This document shows positions 24,060-35,840 of a stretch of DNA of 64,000 bases, piece after piece. Within the stretch, counting starts at the first letter, position 1, and each line of letters starts with the position of its first letter. The translations under genes and the position numbers were made by a program. The stretch comes from Gracilariopsis chorda (lineage: Eukaryota > Rhodophyta > Florideophyceae > Gracilariales > Gracilariaceae), in the NCBI GenBank assembly GCA_003194525.1, contig NBIV01000008.1, positions 124,001 to 188,000 of the forward strand, given 5' to 3'. The notes beneath the pieces were generated by a model, which worked only from the letters and a program-made list of their open reading frames with translations, searched no databases and was not told where the DNA came from.

Positions 24060-25490
24060 TGATTTGCGGTGAGCAACAATGGCCCCTTCTGAATCAATAC
24101 CAGCACCCAAGCAAGTTGTTTACACTTTGAAAAAGTTAAACGCACCGAAATGAAAACCACTGAATCGAAGACGTCTACGACAAAAACTGAAGCTTATTTA
24201 GTGTTTAAAAGCCCCAATATTCAATACCGTGAACATTGCGGTGAAATGAGCTTTCAAAATGGCAAAAGGTTTTACAATACGTATCGCCATCTTCGCCTTT
24301 GCATTGCGAATGGCAATGACACGGTTCTGTTAGACATGTATCGAGATTTTATGAAGCAAAAGGATCAGAGTTAAGACCAAGGCACTCTTACACAATTTGT
24401 TGCTAAGATTACTCCAAGAGCAAGGAAAATGAATGAATACATTAAGCTTATTTTTATGAACAATTTGCCGTTCAAAATTGTCAAGGATGCCAATTTTCGA
24501 AAGTTTTCGATGCACAGTGAACACTTCGCGTGTTCTACAATTGGCAAGGCAATGATTAAGTTGATAGAGACTGTAGAGAAGGAAAGAGAAGTTCAGTTCA
24601 GTTGCATAGTGCTACGCGTGGAGCTATGCTCTGTGATGGGTGGACATGTTCGGGCGTACAATACATTGCTCTCTTTGCATCATATGTTCTGACGAAACAA
24701 ACAACCTATGTGCAGTGTATTAGAGATGATGGGAGCTCTGTGGAGCTTGCACTACTTTCGTGCAGCCCAAGGGCACATGTTGAGTCGGAAGAACACTCCT
24801 CTGATGTTCTGAGCGAAGACTGCCTGGAAGCTGTCGATTTCACAGCTGCAACGCATGCCAAACATGTCAAAAATATGTTTCGCTTCTACGATGTAGACGC
24901 ATCATCCTGGGTGATCTATGAAGTGGCAGACAACTGTGCTCCTAACCAAAAGGTTGCTTGGTTGCTGAACATTTTCCATGTTGGATGCAAAAGTCATTTG
25001 CTAAGTCTGGAAGCTAACTACATGGTGGAAAGAACTACTGATCTTGCGTAAACGTTAGCGTTTGTTCATGAGACTATGGAAAAATGCAAACAGAGACTCC
25101 GTAATGCTGTTCTTTTGCGGAACCTCATAGACCGCCGCCCTGTTCTGCAAAACAAAACTAGGTGGTCTGGCAAACTACAATGCTGCAAAGTTTTCTCCGA
25201 ATCCGAGATGAGCTTATAGAAGTAAGAAATGACCTAAGATCGGATTTGCAGGATAACTTTAGTGTTAATTTCAAGAGGAACGTGGAACGCTATTGCACCC
25301 AACTGCAAAAAATTGACTTGCTACACGAGAATTACAAACGAGAAAACTTTCCCTCTCCTATTGTCAAAATGTTATAGACTGCTTGGTTGCTGATGTTTGC
25401 TCTGGCTTTAGAGATTTCAGTTCTCCTTTTCATCTTTGTTTCTTGAACAACAAATACATTGGATGTGAATGTGAAATTTTACAGGACTGT
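24060..25490 (+). mobile_element. hAT transposase relic, left part (hAT-2)
   Basis: Plus-strand hAT-type transposase in broken frames. It has an N-terminal segment (24,150-24,374), then MNNLPFKIVKDANFRKF (24,450-24,510), the DGW motif in LCDGWTCSGVQYIALFASYV (about 24,630-24,690), the Asp-containing VADNCAPNQKVAWLL plus HVGCKSHLLSLE (24,925-25,015), and the NKTRWSGK motif with SFLRIRDELIEV (25,150-25,225). There are stops at 24,372-24,374 and 25,049-25,051 and several frame changes. The C-terminal part is found beyond the copia insertion at 30.76-31.15 kb. Confidence 0.8.
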
Positions 25491-25632
25491 ATGTTTGATG
25501 TGAATGAGGCAAATTAAGCCATACGTTGGCACGCGCAGTGCTGTCCACCCGTTACTTTCTACTGCGCATTGTAAAAGCGTTGCCAGCGGTTCCACCAGCT
25601 TTGAGTCCCCGGAGAAGGACGCCGATCTCTTC
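25489..25632 (+). repeat. direct repeat, left copy, flanking the copia fossil
   Basis: About 145 bases, roughly 80% identical by eye to 30,592-30,743. Both contain GTTGGCACGCGCAGTGCTGT and GCGGTTCCACCAGC and end near GATCTCTTCAT. It lies where hAT-2 reading stops. It could be a remnant of an LTR or an independent repeat. A TG...CA boundary is not evident. Confidence 0.6.
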
Positions 25633-26199
25633 ATGGTAGCAATCGCCCAGCCGATCCCTCCGACCGCCGTCCAAGTTAGCGACATCTTGGCCTCCCTACC
25701 CATCTGCCGGGCATTACCGCGCCTCCACTCAATCTTTTGACTCCCTTCCGCCTCTTCGCGCACACGACGCGCTGCACCGCCACACACAGCCGCTCAAACT
25801 CAACCAAGCGCTATGCCACGAGTTTTCGTCGCCATGGGAACCATTCACAATTGCGAAACTCTGTCTGGACCGAGCCTACTTCAGGTATTCTAGAGTCCAA
25901 AATGGCGTGCACCGCTCATCATACAGGTGTATTTTGCAGAAGGACGACGACACTACTTGACTCCGTAACGGAGTTGACACACGGGACTGTAAGTTCGGCC
26001 TTCTAACTACAACATTATGGGTCAACAATACTAAAATCTATTTGAAATCGTTTTGGATTCTGCAAGGGTGTAGAGTAGGCCAACTGGTGAACACATATCT
26101 GTTGGTTAATAGCCTCCTCTGGACCATCCGTAAGAACAAATACGTACCAATCCCTGATTTGGGTGGGGTAAGGTATAAGGAAGAAAATTGCGTCTCACC

Positions 26200-29100
26200 G
26201 AAAGAGTCTCACTCGGGGCCAAGGGTCTGACCCTCAAAGTACAGAAGTCGAAGAAAAAGCCCTCACCTGTTTGGCGACCGGTGAAGGCCATCTAATTGGA
26301 ACTTTGTCATCTTGAGTTCAGCATACTCCTCGATGGATGCCGATGAAGAACATGATTCTAAGCGTATCCCGCGACTAAAGGGAAGTGCGGACTACTACAC
26401 TTCGCAAATATATGTAAAAGATCTAATGAATTCTCTACAAACCCTTTTCCTTCTGACAGAACCGCGGCCTGAACCCGCACAAGCACGTCGTCGTTGGGAC
26501 GACGCAAACCGCAAAGCCAGATCTGCGATTGTGCAAAATCTAGGGACTCAACCAATTGTGGTTTTCTCGGAACTGTTAGAGCGGAAACACTGCTCTGCTC
26601 TTGAGTTATAGACGAAACTTGAAACAAAGTATAAGAAGGACAACATGCAGTACAAAATGAACCTCAGACAGAAGCCTAGTACCTTTTTATTCAAGGACGG
26701 CAAAGACATTCAACAACATCTAACTGAGCTGGAAACTACGTTCCTGGAGCTCACACGTCTTGAGGTTCCACTGTCCTATCGCAAAAGTACTGCCACCCTA
26801 CTGCAAACCTTGCCAGACTCACTTATGGCAATCACTCTTATAGTAGACGTGAACAACTTGGATTACGATCAAGTCGCTTCCCTTGTCCGTTCGGAGATGG
26901 ATAGGAGAAACCATCGCACCACCGTTTCCGCAAACCACGAGAAAAAGACGGACGGTAAGGACCAGTCGCACCCATAACCATCCGCACGTAAATGTTTCTC
27001 GAGAATTCAGCGCTCACGTAAGGAGAGGAAAGGCGTTGAGTGTTGGAACTGCGAAAAAATCGGACATACCCGTGCCAAATGTTGGTCGAAGAGAAATCCC
27101 AACAACAACCAATCCAACGGGAACTCTAGAAATGGTGGTGAACTAAACCGACATCGAAATAACCTCAATTTCTCCAACAACAGGAACTGGGAATCACAAC
27201 AAGGTTCTAATTACCACAACACCCGCAACGAAGCTCAGCAAAATAACCACAGCAACAACGATTACGATCCGGAACCACGTGGCTTCATCGCCATTCAAAA
27301 GCAAAGTCCTCTATTACTCTTGACACTCAGACATGGTTGGACTGCGGAGCAACACATGTTTTTGTGAACGACAGATCTCTATTTTGGGACTATCACCCGA
27401 CACGGAACCAAACCGTAAGAACGTGTGATAGGGAATCCGAAATTCATGGCTACGGAACTATCCATCTACCTTTAGGTGATGTATTAGCTCTTCCGGCAAG
27501 ACACACACATTCGTTTGACTCGAACCTCGTCTCGCTCACAGTTCTCTCTGGCCATTTGAACATTCAATTCGAAACAAGAGAGGACTTCTCAGGATTCACA
27601 TTGAAAGAACCCACTTCTAATGCGGTACTTTACCAGACCTCACCAAGGGACGGAATATATCCCTTACCAAATCCCGTTCCCCTACTATGTGCACAAAATG
27701 TACTGCCATCCCCAGGACAAAAGGTCAAAGACTGCCACGATAAACTCGGACATCCCAGAAAGCAGAGACTGCTGTCATGCCTTGAACTATGCGATGGTCT
27801 CCCTCAACTCTCCTCAACCGAAATCAATAATATTTACTGCTCTCCGTGCATTGAAGCCAGTTTGAGACGCGCACCTCTTCAGCAATCTACGTCTACCACC
27901 TCCCCACCTCTGTAACTGACTCACACGGATCTCACATGTCCCATCAATCCACCTTCATGACAAGGCTCCCGGTACATCCAGGTTCTCTTGGACGATAATA
28001 CCCGAGTTTGCTCCGTTTAATTCCTGGATCAGGAGTCTCAATTCTTTCAATCAGTCAGGTGGTACAAGGCTCGCGCAGAAAACGAAGTATCTCGTAACCG
28101 TGTGTACCGCGTTTGCCTTGATGGGGCGGGTGAAAACCGTTCGGATGACTTCATCACGTATGCAATGGAAAACGAAATGATTCTCGAATATGCTCCTCCA
28201 TACACACACCAATCAAATGGAGCTGCCGCTAAGATCATTCAGGACTTGCCGAAAACGGTACAAACACTTTTGCAGGCCTCTCAGCTCCCACTCGAACTAT
28301 GGGAGGAAGCCAGCTCTCACGAGAACTACTTCCGCAACCGGCTGCCTAACTCCCAAGTAGGAATGAGGATACCGTTTACTCTCTGGTTTGGGCAGAATCC
28401 TGATTTCTCCAAATTATTGAAGTTCGGACAGAGAGGTCACGCATTTATATACAGATCCGAAACCGTACGAAACAAGAAGTTGTTACCCCGAGCAGTAACA
28501 GGACACTTCGTTGGCATGCACAGCCGACGAACTCTATACAGGATCTACATACCGTCCATGCGGAAAGTTATTAAGTGCCGAGAACAAGACATCAAAGTGG
28601 GTAGGGAACAATTCCCATCCATTGGTGAACTAATGAACTTCTTCTCTGTGCAACGGAACAATGCTGAGAGGAAAATCAATGAAGAAGACGAGGAACACCT
28701 CGATGCTGCTCTGTCACACTGTAGGGTCGCCAACTCGTGCCTCAAAGATCTTAGGGATCCTGACAAAGTCCCAAAGAACTTTGATGAGGCCAGAATTTTG
28801 CGTGGATGAGCAGAAGCAATCGACAGGGAGTACAACGCATTCGTGCAAAGGAGAACTTGGATACTGGTGCATAGAAGGCCTGGCATGAGGCCATTACCAT
28901 TTTTGTGGACCTTTCGAGCCAAAAACTTATGCTCAGATCCACCAAGGATCCTGCCCAAGGCACAATGTGTAGTAGGAGGTGATATGCAACGCCCGTACTT
29001 AGAATTTGACCCCTACAATCTGTATGCACCAGTGGCTCGCTGGAAAAATATTCGACTTGCATTTGTAAATGCAGGAGCCCAAAGTCTCATACTGGAAACG

Positions 29101-30345
29101 ATGGATATTAGTAACGCATACCTATAAGGTGATCTGGAAGAAGCTCTACTCATGGAACCGCCTACAAACTCTTCAGGGTCTTCGTCCGTTCCAGGAAAGG
29201 TTTGCCTCTTGCAAAATTCAATTTACAGGGCGATGAAAGCCCAATAAATCTGGGAATCACTGCCACACGACGAATTACTGCGCCATGATTTCAAACAGTC
29301 AAGCACCGACAGTCACCTTTACCTTTACAAATCTGAAAGTGGCATTTTGAACTTGATCGTCGTGGTCAATGACATTTCGATGTTATCGAACACGTATCCT
29401 CTCCTAAAAGACTTCAAAAAGGAGATGCAGAAGCTCTTTCAGGTCAAGCTTCTGGGTGAAGCGAAGTCCTTCATTGGACTAGATATTGAACGTGATAGGA
29501 ATATTATTAAGGTTCGGCAAACTAGGTACGTGGAAAATTTTTTGAATGAGTATGGTCTTCTGAACCCCAACATTGCCCGAACGCCATTACCTACACCGTG
29601 CGACCTAGGCGGTCGCAGCGAGGACGAAGGGGTCCTGACGCCTGCGCTTTACAGTCTCTACCGAAGTATATTAGGACATTTTATGTATCTGGCTGTGTCT
29701 TCGAGACCAGACATAATGTTCGCAGCTTCCACGCTCGCGAGACAAGTCCAAGATCCGTGCATGAGGCACTTGGGACTTGGAAAGAGAGTACTAAGGTACT
29801 TGAAGGGTACGAAGGGTCTTATTTTGTTCTTTTCCGCTACCACCACGGCACCATTGGATGCATATTGTGATGCAGACTGGGCCTGTTGTCGTGAGGCAAA
29901 AAGGTCTACGACTGGAATTCTGGTGAGAAGTAATGGAGCACCAGTAATGTGGACGACGAAAAAGCAGACACTCGTCGCTTTGTCTTTTAATGAAGCAGAA
30001 TAAATTGCACTCTCATATAGTGGGAAGATGCTTGTATGGCTTCGAAGGTTCTTCTGAGAGCTACGTAAAGATGAGATTCTACAAGATGAACCAAATATGT
30101 ACCCAATCTCTATATTCACGGAAAGCTCGACTGCACTGTCGATGTCTTCAAATACCAAGATTTCGGAAAGGAAAAAACATATACCTCTACAGTATCATGA
30201 TGTGAAAGAGCTGATGAAGTCTGGCGTGGTGAATTTGCAAGAGATTCGAACTGACGGGCAACCTGCAGACTTGTTGACAAAGTCTTTGCGACGGTACAAG
30301 TTGCAAAAGTTCTTGACCATACTTGGTCTTTTTTATTAAGTCGGT
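26200..30345 (+). mobile_element. Ty1/copia LTR retrotransposon fossil inside hAT-2
   Basis: Internal region of a copia-type element, broken by several disruptions (of the order of six to ten). Parts in order: gag with a UBN2-like segment (from 26,312) and a CCHC knuckle near 27,035-27,080; protease around 27,340 (WLDCGATHVFVND); GAG-pre-integrase (KDCHDKLGHPRKQRLL, about 27,725); integrase core 27.9-28.7 kb; reverse transcriptase 28.85-29.6 kb; and RNase H to about 30,340 (LDAYCDADWACC). Integrase before reverse transcriptase is diagnostic of Ty1/copia. LTRs could not be delimited with confidence; the adjacent 145-bp direct repeats are candidates. Limits given are of the recognisable interior. 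Confidence 0.87.
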
Positions 30346-30591
30346 TACAATCATCTGACCATTGCTTATCTTGTTTTTATTTGTTTCCTTTTAGAATCTT
30401 ATTGCAGATGCTTGTTTGGTTTTTGTTTTTCGTATTGGTGAACATGGTTTCGTATAGTAAGAAAGAGTACTATTTCTTTTCCTTCATGACGCAAATTCTT
30501 CCTACTGGGTTTTGCTGCTTCTTAAGATTTTGAACGGTACATACTACGCTCCCATTTATTATTAGTCTAGTACGCAAATCATCGCTATCGA

Positions 30592-30743
30592 GCATGTTTG
30601 CGAGGGACGGTGTGGATGACGCAATTTGAGCCATTCGTTGGCACGCGCAGTGCTGTCCACTACGTATTCTTTGCTGCGCACTGTAAAAGCGCCGCCGGCG
30701 GTTCCACCAGCCTCGAATCCCCGGGGAGGCCACCGATCTCTTC
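30592..30743 (+). repeat. direct repeat, right copy, flanking the copia fossil
   Basis: Counterpart of 25,489-25,632 in the same orientation. hAT-2 coding sequence resumes directly after it. Confidence 0.6.
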
Positions 30744-30754
30744 ATTTGAAATGT

Positions 30755-31150
30755 GTGTATGTAAGATTCAAGAAAACCACGTTGCAGCTATGTCGACAGC
30801 TGGAAAGAATGCTTGTGTTGGTTTGTTCCACTCTGTCAGTGGTGCAGATGATGAAGATGATTTCAACAATGGAACATCAATGCAGTCTTACTAAGATCAT
30901 TTGAATCACTATAGTCGTCGAAGGAAAGTGTCAGAGTCTCTGTACATGAACTGTGATTTTATATTGGGGTCAGTGGCCGAGATGGAACTTATGTGGTCTA
31001 TTGCTGACAAGATTCTCACCGACAATCGGATGAGAACTTGTCGGCAAGTGTTTGAAGCTATTTTGTTTCTTCGCGTAAATCGCCGCTTCTGGAATGTTGG
31101 ACTGGTTATGGAGGCACTGGGAAAGGTTAGAATAGACGACAGCTAAGAAA
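30755..31150 (+). mobile_element. hAT transposase relic, C-terminal dimerisation part (hAT-2)
   Basis: The frame 30,901-31,146 reads SLYMNCDFILGSVAEMELMW, then a R-rich helix, then QVFEAILFLRVNRRFW. This is the order expected for the hAT C-terminal dimerisation domain. It completes the transposase whose earlier motifs lie at 24.1-25.5 kb, showing that the copia element sits within hAT-2. Confidence 0.75.
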
Positions 31151-31218
31151 AACAATATGCTTTCTATGGTGGTTGGTTTAACCGTGACAGATTGCAATGC
31201 AATTGCTTTATTCCGGAA

Positions 31219-31355
31219 GATTGCAATCTGATGTGAATGTAGCTAGGAGGATTGCAATCTGATGGGAATGTAGCTAAGAGGATTGCAATCTGATGGGCAG
31301 TAAAGCGATGCGATTGCAATCGTGAATTGGATTGCCCATCAGATTTGCAATCCCC
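31219..31355. repeat. right subterminal repeats of hAT-2: 31-nt tandem array with GATTGCAATC
   Basis: GATTGCAATC occurs at 31,219, 31,250, 31,281 and 31,312, a strict 31-base period. The first two units are almost identical (each continues CTGATG-G-GAATGTAGCTA). An inverted copy, TGCCCATCAGATTTGCAATCC (31,335-31,355), can pair with 31,280-31,299 allowing one extra base. Confidence 0.75.
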
Positions 31356-32494
31356 TCCCCCTCGGATTACTTCCATTCCTGAGTACAACACCTAATACAA
31401 GTTGGAGATCTACGAGCAGAAAGAAATGGTGCAAAACTCCTCACCAGGGGCACCTAACAAGCAGTCTTTTATCTTCAATAGACGTTCGAGAGTCTTTCTG
31501 TGTTGTATTATATGTTGTTGGGGCAATTCTCTCTTTTTTCGACGACCTGATAGCACCGACTTCTGCTACAAGCTCTCCTTCCTCATTAAAGCCAAACCAT
31601 CTAAGGGCCACTGTTGAATTAAGCTTCCCACATCCATGTCCTTCGTTTCGCTCAATGGAGATAGTTCTTTGCGTCTGGTCCGACTCGCAATTGGGCACCT
31701 CTACATCATGTGCTCTACTGTTCTCTTTGAGTTGGTGCTAGAAATACATCTTCCTCTCTTCTACGCACATGCATACATTAATTCCTTGTAGCGCGGGAGT
31801 TTTCTAAGGATCCCAACAACCTACAATACTTACTCCTATACCGTACCCAAGAACTGCAAGCGAGTAGCCGTGCTACACTCATTGGACCGCATATGATATG
31901 AAGAAAGTATCTGGTCTCTAAGGAGTCTTCAACCTCTGAAGTGCTTCGTTTCCGACTACAATCGCCTTCTCTGCATCTCTTCATTCACCCTTTAGAGATC
32001 GTTCGGTAAGGTGTACACCACGACACGGCGCTTTGCGTGTACCATTTTGGCTGCCATAGAAACCATTGACGATATCTATGCGCCCAATCCTTATATCATC
32101 GGTGAGATAAGACAAAAGACCCGGCGCGGAGCTTGTATCTTCATCCGAACTAAGCGTAGCCGTCCGACAAAACCCTGAAAAATCCGGTTCAAAAGCTCGG
32201 TTGGAGCTTTTCTTTCGCAGAAAACAAATTCAGGGAAACGGCGGTTGGATCTTCTTCTGACAACAGGCTTGTCATGGACTGCGTACGTACAGCAAAACTT
32301 AGGCCCCTTTACGGGTTTCCACCCAGGTCCGGGACCGGCAAGCTGGCCCATCGCCTGGACTAATTTAACGACCTGCCCGGTCAACGGTAGCTAAACCTTA
32401 AGAGATACTTAAACTGTGTTTCTCCGAAGCCATGAAAGCTTTTAATTGCATCAAACTACACGTCCGCCGCTTACCAAAATTTATCGCGAAGCTA
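31356..32494. other. no supported gene
   Basis: Open frames of up to 139 codons on the plus strand (31,322-31,741) and 97 on the minus strand (32,384-32,091) resemble nothing I know and lack coding character. No repeat ends were found between the hAT-2 terminus and the pogo-A left end. Confidence 0.35.
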
Positions 32495-32521
32495 GCAGTC
32501 AGAAGGGCTTAACTTGAGAAA
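32495..32521 (+). repeat. left terminal inverted repeat of pogo-A
   Basis: Preceded by TA at 32,493-32,494. Pairs with 34,690-34,716 with 25 of 27 positions matching. Confidence 0.88.
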
Positions 32522-32683
32522 GCACTTTATTTGAGACGGCCCTACTGTAAATGATGTAATCTCGTATCTCGAAGCTTCCATTTCACCCTTTCTTAATATT
32601 CGCCCACCCTTGAACAGCGCACCCGACTGGCCCCTTCTTCACCCCAATACGCCATTCTCTACGCAATGCCTCTGTCAATGTGA

Positions 32684-34137
32684 CGCCAAACCGCTAGACT
32701 GAAACCTCTAACACAGCGTAGAAGCGAAGACCAAGCAAACAGAATCCCCACGGTAGAACTCTTCCACCAAGGCTGCAAACCCCGAGATGTTGCGTCGGCA
32801 TGCAAGCTTTGTAGAGCAACAACCTATCGTTTGCTCAAAGCCATGAAGTCCACATGTGGCAATGAATTTTACAAAATTCTCCACCCAGTAGATTTCAAGC
32901 CCTGTAGACCAACGATTCTCACCAGCGCAGAAGAAGCCGCAATTGTCCAACGCTTGATTTCTGTAGGTAAGCGCGGATTTGCCTTCGACAACAACAACAT
33001 AAAGAACCTCATAGCTGAAATAGCCGTCGAAGGTCGTAATGAGTACCATCAAGGTGTGCCTTCTGATGCCGCCCTTCGGTCCTTTCGTGCAAGAAACCGC
33101 TCAATAACATTTCGTTGTGCGAAGGGCATGTCTCATAAGTACTTTGAAGGCAAAAACATCGATCATGTTCGAACAATTAGTACTGTTCTCACAGATCTGC
33201 AGAAGGAAGACCCTGAGTTATTTCAAGGCCCAAAAAATATCTGGAATGTTGATGAAACTGCTGTGAATGCACAGCATGGCCGTAAAGTCAAGGTGTTTTC
33301 AGCATCCAATTCACATTATTCTGGTCGACGGTACGACCTGAAAGAGAACGGAAAGCATATGACGGCGGCGGTGATTGGATCCGTTTCCGGACAGCTCGCT
33401 CCACCGTTTCTTGTTGTAGAAGGAAAGAACGCCATGCACAAGTGGATGGATGCAATAGATGAGAAAGTTGTGTCTCCTACCTTTATGGTACAGATGGTTC
33501 GAATATTCGAACTGGATTACAAACAAAACAGTAGTTCGATGTAGTCTAAAAGGATCTATGGATCGCAACCTGTTGAAGAACGTCGTTGAACATTTGGCAA
33601 ACTACGCACGTCAGTTCGTGTCAAAATCGAAGTCCCTCCTGCTTTTGGTTGATTGTCACAGCTCACGCAAAGCAACAGGGTGGTAAGACGAATGCAAAAA
33701 GTTCAAATATACATGGTATCCAGCTTCGAGCAAATAAGTCTCATGTTCTACAGCCCTGCGACTCTCATATGAACAAGCACATCCAAGAAGAAACTAGGTC
33801 GCTGCGTGATGGTCTTTTGGCAGCTGGGGAGTTCTCAAGTGCACAAATGGGTTTCAAGATGCAATTTACAATGGCAGGCTATCGCGCAATCACTAAGGAG
33901 GTTGTCAAAAAGAGTTTCGTCGACGTTAGCTTATGGCCACTAGAAAATATGTTTGTGGACAGGTTTCGCAAACGGTTTGGGATCCGCGACATTGTTGAGG
34001 ACAGGAAAAGTGATGGCAAATCATTGGAGGTTAGAAGGTCACTTAGACTTTGCAAAAGTGACAATGTTATTCGACAAAACATTGAGGAGGCCCTCACAGT
34101 TCATAAGAATTCTACATCTGCATTAACAGCAATGTAG
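32684..34137 (+). pseudogene. pogo-A transposase (DDE_1 family), frameshifted
   Basis: Opens with a helix-turn-helix of the psq/CENP-B kind (VELFHQGCKPRDVASACKL, about 32,750-32,805). The first catalytic Asp is in IWNVDETAVNAQHGRKVK (about 33,240-33,290), the second in LLLLVDCHSSR (about 33,640-33,670) and the third in SHVLQPCDSHMN (about 33,740-33,775), giving a DDD triad as in pogo. The three Asp motifs lie in three different frames, so there is one frame change near 33,520 and another near 33,670. The frame after the last change runs to a stop at 34,135-34,137. The codon after an early ATG (about 32,678) is a stop, so the original start is uncertain. The enzyme would bind the 27-bp ends and cut and paste at TA. 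Confidence 0.82.
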
Positions 34138-34689
34138 AACATTCTTCAGAACGAGCGTTCGACAAACCGAGTTTTGTGGGAGGCTGGGTCATTGAAAGCA
34201 CCTGTTGGCGTAGCTCGGAATACTTGTTCTAAACAGGGTGGGATTCCGGCACTTCGACTTACTTCCAGCATATTCAACGTAATAAATAAATGCAATAGTA
34301 CAGCGAAGGTTATTGAGAAGTGCCTGAGTTCAAAGAGTAGGGCAAAGAAGACAAAAGTCGCTTCGAAACTGCTGTATGACAAAAAAAAATACCGCGGTTG
34401 TTTTGCGCTGAGGATGATGATGAAGTTGTGTTGAACAAGTTATTCAGGCGTCGTGAGGCCAAACTCGGACGTAGAAACATGTGCACTCGAAAAGAAAAAA
34501 CATCACGAGTCTCGAAAGCTTCCTATAGTTTGAGCTTGCCTCAATAAGAGGCAAGTTTGTGTGATGGGGACGGCGAGAGCGTTGTCTCAAGTAAAGCCCT
34601 GAACCGCGCAGGGTCTTGCTTTGGCCCTGCATGAGAGCATATTTTCTTGCAATGCAGCCTAAAAATGCTGGTTTTTCAAGCCCAGTTTT

Positions 34690-34716
34690 TTTCTCAACTT
34701 AAGCCCTTCTGACCGC
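34690..34716 (-). repeat. right terminal inverted repeat of pogo-A
   Basis: Complement of the left repeat and followed by TA at 34,717-34,718. Confidence 0.88.
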
Positions 34717-34718
34717 TA

Positions 34719-35840
34719 ACCCTTAACTCTTTCAAACAACCGCACGATTACACTTATACTGCCACCAGCTTGCACTATGTTAGTGCATCCAACTGGGCAA
34801 ACCAGAACGACCCCAACGTCTTCACCAAGTTGTTATCCCCGTAACCACACTAAACATCAATGTTTGAGCAACACACAGCGCCGTTTACAGAACGCCACCC
34901 ACACATGAATTTGCATGTGTTGTGTCAGGCATCACCGTCGGTATTTACGCCATGTCATCGTCGTATACCGCAAAACCCATTCGCCGTGGCCACGTTCACC
35001 AAGAAACTGTGTGTTGGACAGTGAACATCATGTGATATATGACAGAATAGCTTTTGATCTAGTTAGGCTACACTATAGTACAAACAAGCCATTCTACATT
35101 CGTCGGCGGGGACGTTTCTAAAGACTAGCTGACGGGCACACCATATAAACGCCGGGACGGTCTCACCGTACCGGTAATCCAAGCATCAACAGTTCCAGAT
35201 CTTGGGTGTGCCTTCCTTTGTGCCTTCTCCCCTTCCTACCTTTCCCTTTTCGCACTGCGCCACCTTATCCTTGCCTACGTCTACGATCTTATTCCATTTT
35301 CCTTCCATCCCTTTGGCACCATCCAGTGTGCCTCCAAGACTCGTCAACAGCATGTATCATGCTTATGGCCATCGCACGAACCTTATAATAGCCAAGCGAA
35401 GACTTGTAATTGAGCTTGACACAAAACGACCAATCCTCGCATCGTCTCCGTGTACACTTCCATCCGCGCAACATCTCGCCCATTCGCGTGTCGGGCGATA
35501 CAAACTCCCAACATGAAATGCACAATTCATCTCCGTCAATCACATCGCTCCTGGGCTACGACGCGAGAGGGACGTGCTTCGTCACGCAAAACTAGAAAAC
35601 GCATAAATAACTGGCAGGCACACATCTCCACAACGCTCGCACGCTATCGATAAACCGTTCACCCCCATACACGAACAGCGCCACCATTAAAGCTGCTGAA
35701 CAACCGCCTCCACCCCTGCCATCAGTCCATCATTCTTTCTGCCGCCACTTCTTCCGACAATCGGCTTACTGCACGCATAGAGTGCTTTTCAAAATCGCAT
35801 CACGTCGCTTTGCAATTGAATAGGACGCAATAAAACCGTC
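34719..35840. other. no supported gene
   Basis: Short frames only. CATATAAACGCC near 35,139 resembles the TATA context of the gypsy LTRs (ATATAAACGCC), so a decayed LTR is possible, but I found no matching ends or target duplication. Confidence 0.35.

Larger units (their letters stand above)
32495..34716 (+). mobile_element. pogo-like (Tc1/mariner superfamily) DNA transposon with both TIRs (pogo-A)
   Basis: A 2,222-bp element flanked on both sides by TA, the target duplication used by this superfamily. Terminal inverted repeats are 27 bp: left GCAGTCAGAAGGGCTTAACT then TGAGAAA, right its complement with two mismatches. It encodes one DDE_1-family transposase. The ends and most of the protein are readable, so it is the youngest DNA transposon in the window. 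The coding frame has about two frame changes, so this copy is not autonomous. Confidence 0.88.

Noticed and set aside
34918-35191. Possible second solo LTR (TGTTG...CAACA with TATAAA)
   Set aside because: The flanks share no duplication and no internal similarity to the other LTRs beyond the TATA context could be shown.
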